A stretch of DNA of 5,618 nt. Origin: Methylobacter sp. Its GTDB lineage: Bacteria > Pseudomonadota > Gammaproteobacteria > Methylococcales > Methylomonadaceae. Location: the NCBI GenBank assembly GCA_028714995.1, contig JAQTLI010000219.1, forward strand, positions 1 to 5,618, read 5' to 3'. Of this stretch, positions 1 to 4,421 are shown in pieces (within the stretch, counting starts at the first letter, position 1; each line of letters starts with the position of its first letter). Below the pieces are notes generated by a model that ran no database searches, was not told where the DNA came from, and saw only the letters and a program-made list of their open reading frames with translations. The translations under genes and the position numbers were made by a program.

Positions 1-987
1 ACAGAGTTTTGCTGTGGGTTTGTGAGTGCGCCATTGATTGATTACTTCATCAATATAATCAGTCAGAAGCATGACGCTGCCTGATTCTGCACGCATTTCA
101 CCGGCTGAGGCTGACATTACTGACAGGGCTGCTTTGCACCGATCAATCTGTTGTTGCATGATAATCGTTTTATCGTGTAGGTCGGGGAAGCGATGTATCG
201 GGTACTCTTGTTCAAGTTCGTGAGCCAGTATGGCAATGGTGCCTAACGGTGTGCCCATGTCGTGGGCGGCACTGGCTGCCAACGTACCCAATGCTACAAC
301 TCGCTCATCTCTTAGGGCATTTTCTCGAGCTACTGCCAGATTCCGTTCTTGAGCCTTGAGTGTTTTAGCCAGTTCCACCACAAAGAAAGCGACCAGGCCT
401 GCACTAAATACAAAACCAAACCACATACCAAAAATATGCAGGTTAAAGTAATGTTTATCACTCATGGCATGAGCTTGTTGTAGCATTGCATAATTCGACA
501 CATTTGGATCTATCATTTCCATATTGGGCATGTGGGGTTCTATTGACGGTAATGGAATGTTATATGCAATTAAGACTGTGTACATGGATGTGGTTAGTAT
601 CACCATATACCAGGCATAGGATTGATGAAGCATGATTGCTGTAATTATGAGGGGTAACAGGAACACCCAAATAATGGGGTTTGATGCCCCTCCGGTCAGG
701 TACAGTAATGCTGTGATAGCAAAAACATCGATGACCAATTGCGAGAAAATTTCCAGCTCTGTTACAGGATCCTCAGTTTTTAAGCGCATCCAGGTATACA
801 GGTTAACTGCGGCTATTGAAAGCACAACCAGCCAGAGTTGTTGCTGAGGCAGGCGGATATTCAGGCCGTGTGTGGTTAAAACGATAAGAATCGATTCACT
901 AAGAATCATCAGATTCCTTAGAATAAAAAGCCATTTCAGGTTTTGTAGGGCAGAAAATTCTGATTTAGGCGAGGCGTATGAAAGCAT
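1..987 (-). CDS. regB: RegB/PrrB-type redox sensor histidine kinase, C-terminus cut by window edge
   Basis: Inner-membrane sensor kinase of the RegB/PrrB (RoxS, ActS) family, which phosphorylates a RegA/PrrA-type regulator in response to respiratory redox state. I translated the minus strand from ATG at 987; the frame is open to base 1, giving 329 residues. About six hydrophobic segments (near residues 19-38, 50-64, 82-98, 105-120, 125-143, 185-204) form the membrane domain. GGASNP (99-104), between segments 3 and 4, matches the family GGxxNPF quinone-site motif, with Ile in place of Phe. The H-box AAHDMGTPLGTI (240-251) carries the phospho-acceptor His242. DRC (282-284) matches the family's redox-active cysteine, 42 residues after the His (about 40 in Rhodobacter RegB). 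The ATPase domain lies beyond the left edge, where a regA partner gene could also be. An in-frame stop lies upstream with no ATG between, which supports the start, although the ribosome binding site is poor. Family is sure; orthology to regB is likely. Confidence 0.9.
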   Translation of the reverse strand, partial: MLSYASPKSEFSALQNLKWLFILRNLMILSESILIVLTTHGLNIRLPQQQLWLVVLSIAAVNLYTWMRLKTEDPVTELEIFSQLVIDVFAITALLYLTGGASNPIIWVFLLPLIITAIMLHQSYAWYMVILTTSMYTVLIAYNIPLPSIEPHMPNMEMIDPNVSNYAMLQQAHAMSDKHYFNLHIFGMWFGFVFSAGLVAFFVVELAKTLKAQERNLAVARENALRDERVVALGTLAASAAHDMGTPLGTIAILAHELEQEYPIHRFPDLHDKTIIMQQQIDRCKAALSVMSASAGEMRAESGSVMLLTDYIDEVINQWRTHKPTAKLC

Positions 988-1096
988 TTTATTAAAACAA
1001 TAAGTGATTAAAGAAAGATGCTATTAATACTAGACTAATAGTTTTGTTGAATATCTTAATGCTAGTGCGGGGCAGAAATTAGAGAATATTTTAGGT

Positions 1097-1111
1097 GCGA
1101 CAATATGCCAC
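1097..1111. promoter_or_regulatory. Candidate RegA/PrrA-type binding site
   Basis: The plus strand reads GCGAC-AATAT-GCCAC. RegA/PrrA sites, as I recall them, resemble GCGRC, a short spacer, then GNCGC. The first half matches exactly and the second has one mismatch (A for G). It lies about 110 bp upstream of the RegB-like kinase start on the minus strand, and its centre is about 44 bp upstream of the predicted plus-strand small RNA start, a usual activator position. The consensus is degenerate, so a chance match is possible; its location upstream of a regB homologue is the main support. Confidence 0.35.
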
Positions 1112-1132
1112 ATTTTTAATTGCAAACGCTGT

Positions 1133-1141
1133 TGCTATTAT
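1133..1141 (+). promoter_or_regulatory. Extended -10 promoter of the candidate small RNA
   Basis: TGCTATTAT is an extended -10 (TGnTATTAT, one mismatch from TGnTATAAT). No good -35 lies 16-18 bp upstream, only a T-rich run, so the promoter would rely on the TGn element or on an activator. A start about 7 nt downstream falls at A1148, exactly the first base of the 5' hairpin described for the small RNA. The agreement of these independently located elements is the reason for calling it. Confidence 0.4.
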
Positions 1142-1147
1142 TAACAT

Positions 1148-1243
1148 AACTTTTTAAAGCTCTTGTAGAGTTTCATAGCTGAAAGTTGCGTTATATTCTT
1201 CCTAATACATTCTAAGGCGGTTTTTTTAAACCGCCTTTTTTTT
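1148..1243 (+). ncRNA. Candidate small regulatory RNA (about 96 nt)
   Basis: No protein-coding gene on the plus strand explains the terminator ending at 1243. Upstream of it is a complete small-RNA layout. A 5' hairpin pairs AACTTT (1148-1153) with AAAGTT (1182-1187), and AGCT (1158-1161) with AGCT (1177-1180), separated by an asymmetric internal loop. An A+U-rich linker (1188-1213) follows that appears unpaired and contains TTCTTCCT (1196-1203), a C/U motif able to pair with Shine-Dalgarno sequences. The 3' end is a 10-bp stem, UUUU loop and U tail. This is the architecture of Hfq-dependent trans-acting RNAs. It lies between two minus-strand genes and ends 18 bp before the msrA stop codon, so it would be antisense to any msrA 3' read-through. 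I do not recognise the family. Alternatives are a stand-alone terminator blocking antisense transcription, or a processed 3' fragment. Confidence 0.45.
1214..1243 (+). terminator. Strong intrinsic terminator, plus strand
   Basis: AAGGCGGTTT (1214-1223) pairs perfectly with AAACCGCCTT (1228-1237) around a TTTT loop, and an unbroken run of eight T (1236-1243) follows the GC core. On the minus strand the hairpin is followed by TTAGAATG, not a T tract, so it is a poor terminator for msrA despite lying just past its stop. The orientation therefore implies a plus-strand transcript. Confidence 0.85.
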
Positions 1244-1261
1244 GTCTGCTGACACCAGATT

Positions 1262-1894
1262 TTAATCAAAAGAGACACCCAGTCCTCCCAAACCGCAGTA
1301 ACCTTGGGGATTCTTAGCCAGATATTGCTGATGAGCGTCCTCGGCATAATAAAATTCACTGGCAGGCATAATTTCGGTGGTTATCTGCTTGAATCCGGCT
1401 TGAGTGAGGCGATGCTGGTAACGTTGTTTTGATTCAAGTGCTTCTTTCAATTGTTCCTCAGTATAAGTATAAATGCCAGATCTATACTGTGTGCCGATGT
1501 CGTTGCCTTGTCTCATGCCCTGGGTGGGGTTGTGTGATTCCCAAAAAAGCTTGAGTAATTCGCTGTATGAGATGATTGACGGATCATAAATGACTTTTAC
1601 AGCTTCGGTATGTCCGGTTAAACCGGTACACAATTCATCATACGTCGGGTTGGGTGTATAGCCGCCGGTATAACCGACTGCCGTACTAAACACGCCGGGA
1701 TATAGCCAGAATTTTCGTTCTGCTCCCCAGAAGCAGCCCATTCCAAATAATGCCTGTTCCATAGTTTCTGGAAATGGTGGAACAATCGGGTTGCCAGTTA
1801 CAAAATGTTTGTTTGAAACGAGCATGGGCGTGTTTCGGCCAGGTAAAGCTTCTGCGGGATCAGGTAAAACAAGTTTTTTTGATGAAAAAATCAT
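1262..1894 (-). CDS. msrA: Peptide-methionine (S)-S-oxide reductase MsrA
   Basis: Reduces the S-epimer of methionine sulfoxide in proteins and free methionine, using thioredoxin to regenerate the enzyme; cytoplasmic oxidative-damage repair. The 210 residues match the E. coli-type MsrA (about 212) along the full length, including the N-terminal extension with ALPGRNTPM (16-24), which supports the ATG at 1894. Catalytic Cys54 is in GMGCFWGAE (51-59). GYTGGYTPNPTY (74-85), GHTEAV (94-99), QGNDIGTQYRS (129-139) and YYAEDAHQQYL (182-192) are the conserved substrate-pocket segments. Resolving Cys200 sits in GYCGLGG near the C-terminus. The second recycling cysteine of the E. coli enzyme (Cys206, GVC) is replaced by Ser208 (GVS), so this is a form with one C-terminal cysteine. 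It is transcribed divergently from hslO. The ribosome binding site is weak. Confidence 0.97.
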   Translation of the reverse strand: MIFSSKKLVLPDPAEALPGRNTPMLVSNKHFVTGNPIVPPFPETMEQALFGMGCFWGAERKFWLYPGVFSTAVGYTGGYTPNPTYDELCTGLTGHTEAVKVIYDPSIISYSELLKLFWESHNPTQGMRQGNDIGTQYRSGIYTYTEEQLKEALESKQRYQHRLTQAGFKQITTEIMPASEFYYAEDAHQQYLAKNPQGYCGLGGLGVSFD

Positions 1895-1908
1895 GGCTTG
1901 TGGTATTT

Positions 1909-1938
1909 TTGCAGGGCTGTTTGAGTAAGGATTATTAT
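1909..1938 (+). promoter_or_regulatory. Candidate hslO promoter
   Basis: TTGCAG (1909-1914) as -35, an 18-bp spacer and TATTAT (1933-1938) as -10 give a plausible sigma-70 promoter with a start near 1945, about 37 nt upstream of the hslO ATG. It is the best match I found in the 87-bp divergent region, but no element is perfect. Confidence 0.35.
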
Positions 1939-1943
1939 GATCC
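1929..1943. repeat. Palindrome in the msrA-hslO divergent region, possible operator
   Basis: GGATTATTATGATCC is a 15-bp inverted repeat with a single mismatched pair (T1933/G1939). It covers the proposed hslO -10 (TATTAT, 1933-1938). On the other strand it contains CATAAT (1939-1934), a usable -10 for msrA, although no good -35 accompanies it. It could be a repressor site or simply overlapping divergent -10 elements. Confidence 0.35.
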
Positions 1944-1973
1944 CGATGTCATAAAATGCACGATTTTTTAACT

Positions 1974-1977
1974 GGAG
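1974..1977 (+). promoter_or_regulatory. Ribosome binding site of hslO
   Basis: GGAG lies four bases before the ATG at 1982. It is the clearest Shine-Dalgarno sequence among the starts visible in this window and fixes the hslO start. Confidence 0.7.
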
Positions 1978-1981
1978 AAAC

Positions 1982-2851
1982 ATGATAGAGCAAGATTTAT
2001 TACGCCGTTTTTTATTTGAAGACCTGGGGGTTCGTGGTGAATGGGTCAAATTGGAAGCGAGCTGGCAAGCCGCCAAAAAACATCAGCGGGGTTCAGAGAA
2101 TGTACAGAAGCAGTTGGGTCAGGCATTGGCGGCTGTCGTTATGTTGTCAGCGACGGTCAAGTTTAAAGGTTCGATGATTCTTCAGGCTCAAGGTGATGGG
2201 GACATTAAAACGCTGGTTGCACAGGCGACGGATGATCGAAAAATAAGGGGCCTGGTAAGAAGCAATGAAAATGTGTCGGCTGGGACGTTAGAGAATATGT
2301 TCGGTCAGGGCCGTCTGGTTTTAACAATAGAATCAGACAATGCTTCGCCTTATCAAGGCATCGTTCCGCTACAGGGCGCTAATTTAGCGGCCGCTTTGCA
2401 AACCTATTTTGAGCAATCCGAGCAACTCAGAACCCGCCTGTGGCTGTTTGCCAATGAAACCCATGCGGTAGGATTATTATTGCAAGAACTGCCGGCACAA
2501 GAAAGCTATGTGGCTGACTGGGGGCGAATCGAAATTTTGGCAAATACGGTGACTGAGCAGGAGTTGCTGGAACTGGATTGTGAGCATATATTGCATAGAT
2601 TGTTTCATGAAGAAAAAGTCAGGTTGTTTGAGGCGGAACCCGTTGAGTTTAAATGCGCCTGCTCCCGGCCAAAGATCGAGGGGGCATTGCGTGCTTTGGG
2701 ACGGACGGAGCTGGAAAATATTTTGCAGGAGCGGGGCGCTATCGAAGTAAACTGCGAATTCTGCAGTGAACAATACAGTTTTGATAAGATTGATGTGGAG
2801 AACCTGTTGTCCCAGGAAAGCATTGCTAATGACTCTAAAACACGGCACTAA
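1982..2851 (+). CDS. hslO: Redox-regulated molecular chaperone Hsp33
   Basis: Cytoplasmic holdase that is inactive while reduced and zinc-bound. Oxidation with partial unfolding releases zinc, forms two disulfides and activates binding of unfolding proteins. The 289 residues match the family length (E. coli about 290). The N-terminal substrate-binding domain includes RRFLFEDLGVRGEWV (8-22), the KFKGSMILQAQGDG segment (60-73) and PYQGIVPL (123-130). HRLFHEEKVRLF (205-216) is in the linker. The redox switch is complete: Cys225 and Cys227 (CAC), then Cys258 and Cys261 (CEFC), the CXC-X30-CXXC zinc site with the same spacing as in E. coli. It has a good ribosome binding site, is divergent from msrA, and is followed after 27 bp by a lipoprotein gene with no terminator between, so the two are probably cotranscribed. 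Confidence 0.98.
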   Translation: MIEQDLLRRFLFEDLGVRGEWVKLEASWQAAKKHQRGSENVQKQLGQALAAVVMLSATVKFKGSMILQAQGDGDIKTLVAQATDDRKIRGLVRSNENVSAGTLENMFGQGRLVLTIESDNASPYQGIVPLQGANLAAALQTYFEQSEQLRTRLWLFANETHAVGLLLQELPAQESYVADWGRIEILANTVTEQELLELDCEHILHRLFHEEKVRLFEAEPVEFKCACSRPKIEGALRALGRTELENILQERGAIEVNCEFCSEQYSFDKIDVENLLSQESIANDSKTRH

Positions 2852-2878
2852 CTAAAAATACAAACGTAAAGACATAGT

Positions 2879-3655
2879 ATGAAAACCGAAACAATTAGAC
2901 GATGTCTCCGTGTTATTGGCCTGTTGATGTTGGCAGGTTCATTGTCAGGATGCATGGAGTGGATACGGGCTTATCAGACCTATCTGCAGATGAATGAGTT
3001 TGACCGTTACTTTGCCGTTATGTCAGGTGATGAATTTACCCTGCAATTTAAGAAACCCATTCTTTACAGCAAGGATTTTGTTGCTTTATCCAGACTTTAT
3101 GCCAGCCAAGATGACCTTACGGCTGAAGGCAGACGTTGGCGATATTTATTCCGCAAGGTTGACGGCAACAATAAACTGATTAAACCGGAGATAAAGTTTT
3201 ATTCCGATTTAAACTTTAATAAAGAAAATCGATTGATAGCCTGGTCATTTTCGCCGTTATTTTTGCAAATCGCTCCACCAAAGTTTTTAGAAGTTTCTTT
3301 ACGCTCAATAGGTGGCGCAGAAATTGATAAAGAAAATAAGCAGCTTAAAGCTAATTCTGCGTTGCTGGAAAAAATTTCTGACGATTTGCCCAGAAAACCG
3401 GCTGTTCTTGCGCAATTGGGCGAGCCTTTCGAAATTAAGGATGAAGCGGAGCAGGAAGTGTATATCTATCGTTTTCTGCTGGAAACCCCGCATATAGAAG
3501 AAGGTTACGAGGATCGCGCCTTAAACGAGGTTAAAATCACCTTTGATAAAAAAACCCAGGAACTGATTGGAATGGCGGGGCGTTTTGCCGGTCTTAAGGT
3601 TTCAATAAATTATCGAAAATTTCTTAATGAGCCAATGTCGGCATCGGCAAACTAA
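2879..3655 (+). CDS. Predicted outer-membrane lipoprotein of unknown function
   Basis: I do not recognise the family. The 258-residue product starts with a type II signal peptide: basic residues (KTETIRR, RCLR), hydrophobic core VIGLLMLAG (12-20) and lipobox LSGC with Cys25 as lipidated residue. Met follows the Cys, with no Asp retention signal, so the outer membrane is the likely site. The mature part is soluble, rich in charged residues and predicted beta strands, with no further membrane segment. Two halves look alike: RWRYLFRK...EIKFYSDLNFNKENRLI...FLQIAPPKFLEVS (86-140) and EVYIYRFL...NEVKITFDKKTQELI...LKVSINYRKFL (193-249), suggesting a duplicated beta-rich unit. LGEPFEIK (180-187) loosely recalls SmpA/BamE-like domains, but that is a guess. 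There is no strong Shine-Dalgarno sequence; translation may depend on hslO upstream. The lipoprotein call is firm, the role unknown. Confidence 0.85.
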   Translation: MKTETIRRCLRVIGLLMLAGSLSGCMEWIRAYQTYLQMNEFDRYFAVMSGDEFTLQFKKPILYSKDFVALSRLYASQDDLTAEGRRWRYLFRKVDGNNKLIKPEIKFYSDLNFNKENRLIAWSFSPLFLQIAPPKFLEVSLRSIGGAEIDKENKQLKANSALLEKISDDLPRKPAVLAQLGEPFEIKDEAEQEVYIYRFLLETPHIEEGYEDRALNEVKITFDKKTQELIGMAGRFAGLKVSINYRKFLNEPMSASAN

Positions 3656-3660
3656 GGAGT

Positions 3661-3697
3661 GGGCGACCAGCCTGTCGCCTCTGCAGTTTTATTTTTT
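3661..3697 (+). terminator. Probable terminator of the hslO-lipoprotein unit
   Basis: GGCGAC (3662-3667) pairs with GTCGCC (3674-3679) over a six-base loop, starting seven bases after the lipoprotein stop codon. T-rich tracts (3687-3690 and 3692-3697) follow after a seven-base gap, so it is weaker than a classical intrinsic terminator. It lies between convergent genes and its T run overlaps the end of cysH. On the minus strand there is no T tract after the stem. Confidence 0.5.
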
Positions 3698-4411
3698 CAA
3701 ATTCCCGGCATGCAGGCCGCATTCTTTTTTAGCATCCAATTCCCACCACCAGCGGCCAGCCCTTTCATGTTGATTGGGCAGCACGGCACGGGTGCAAGGT
3801 TCACAGCCTATGCTGGTATAACCTTTTTCATGTAATTCGTTATAAGGAACCTGATAGGCTTCAATATAATCCCAGACTTGCCCCGAACTCCAGTTGAGTA
3901 AGGGATTAAACTTGATCAGCTGGTGTTCTGGCGTGGAAAACGTGGTGTCTATCTGTACTTCAGGAATATCCTGTCGGGTATCCAGGCTTTGATCTTTGCG
4001 CTGCCCGGTAATCCATGCGTCTAAATGAGCCAGCTTGCGTTTTAACGGTTCAACCTTGCGGATGCCACAGCATTCCTGGTGGCCATCCTCATAGAAACTG
4101 AACAGGCCTTTCTTTTTGACAAAGCTATCCAGTACCTCTCTGTCGGGTGTCAACAATTCAATATCTATCTGATAATGTTTTCTGACTTTCTCAATAAAAC
4201 GATAGGTTTCCGGATGCAAGCGTCCGGTATCCAAGGAAAAAACTTGAATATCTTTTCTGATAGCCAAGGCCATATCGATCAGCACCACGTCTTCTGCGCC
4301 GCTGAAAGAGATGGCGATATTATCAAACAGCTCCAGCGCTTTTTTCAGGATGATGCGCGGGTTTTTATGAGCTAGTTCGGATTGTAACTGCTGGATGTCG
4401 AATGTAGTCAT
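3689..4411 (-). CDS. cysH: Assimilatory adenylyl-sulfate (APS) reductase, iron-sulfur type
   Basis: Reduces adenosine 5'-phosphosulfate to sulfite and AMP with electrons from thioredoxin (or glutathione) in cytoplasmic sulfate assimilation. The 240 residues show the PP-loop SFSGAED (35-41), LDTGRLHPETY (60-70), CCGIRKVEPL (114-123), ITGQRKDQS (134-142) and IGCEPCTR (201-208). Cys114, Cys115, Cys203 and Cys206 are the four ligands of the [4Fe-4S] cluster that marks APS reductases; E. coli-type PAPS reductases lack them. SGAED in place of the SGGKDS-like loop also fits APS use. The catalytic cysteine is Cys231 in the C-terminal ECGLH. Length and motifs are complete. The ATG at 4411 is 10 bp after the gshA stop on the same strand, so the two are very likely cotranscribed; no clear Shine-Dalgarno sequence is visible, which fits coupling to gshA translation. 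Confidence 0.96.
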   Translation of the reverse strand: MTTFDIQQLQSELAHKNPRIILKKALELFDNIAISFSGAEDVVLIDMALAIRKDIQVFSLDTGRLHPETYRFIEKVRKHYQIDIELLTPDREVLDSFVKKKGLFSFYEDGHQECCGIRKVEPLKRKLAHLDAWITGQRKDQSLDTRQDIPEVQIDTTFSTPEHQLIKFNPLLNWSSGQVWDYIEAYQVPYNELHEKGYTSIGCEPCTRAVLPNQHERAGRWWWELDAKKECGLHAGNLKK

Positions 4412-4421
4412 GGGCGTAAAA

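Noticed and set aside
38..53. FNR-like inverted repeat TTGAT-N6-ATCAA
   Set aside because: Wrong spacing for FNR and inside the kinase coding sequence; the codons for a conserved-looking helix explain it.
632..847. Plus-strand 71-codon frame
   Set aside because: It is antisense to the membrane domain of the RegB-like kinase and its translation has no recognisable features.
1214..1243. The hairpin as an intrinsic terminator for msrA on the minus strand
   Set aside because: On that strand the A run precedes the stem and TTAGAATG follows, so the U tail is missing; the element is oriented for the plus strand.
1141..1359. Minus-strand 72-codon frame over the regB-msrA gap and the msrA 3' end
   Set aside because: It overlaps the well-supported msrA in another frame, has no ribosome binding site, and runs through the terminator hairpin.
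1878..1894. FNR-like box (TTGAT...ATCA) at the start of msrA
   Set aside because: The half-sites are six bases apart rather than four and lie within coding sequence, so this is not a credible FNR site.
2477..2848. Minus-strand 123-codon frame inside hslO
   Set aside because: Antisense shadow of a fully conserved Hsp33 coding region; composition reflects the complementary strand.
4079..4375. Plus-strand 98-codon frame inside cysH
   Set aside because: Antisense shadow of the conserved APS reductase; no ribosome binding site or domain.
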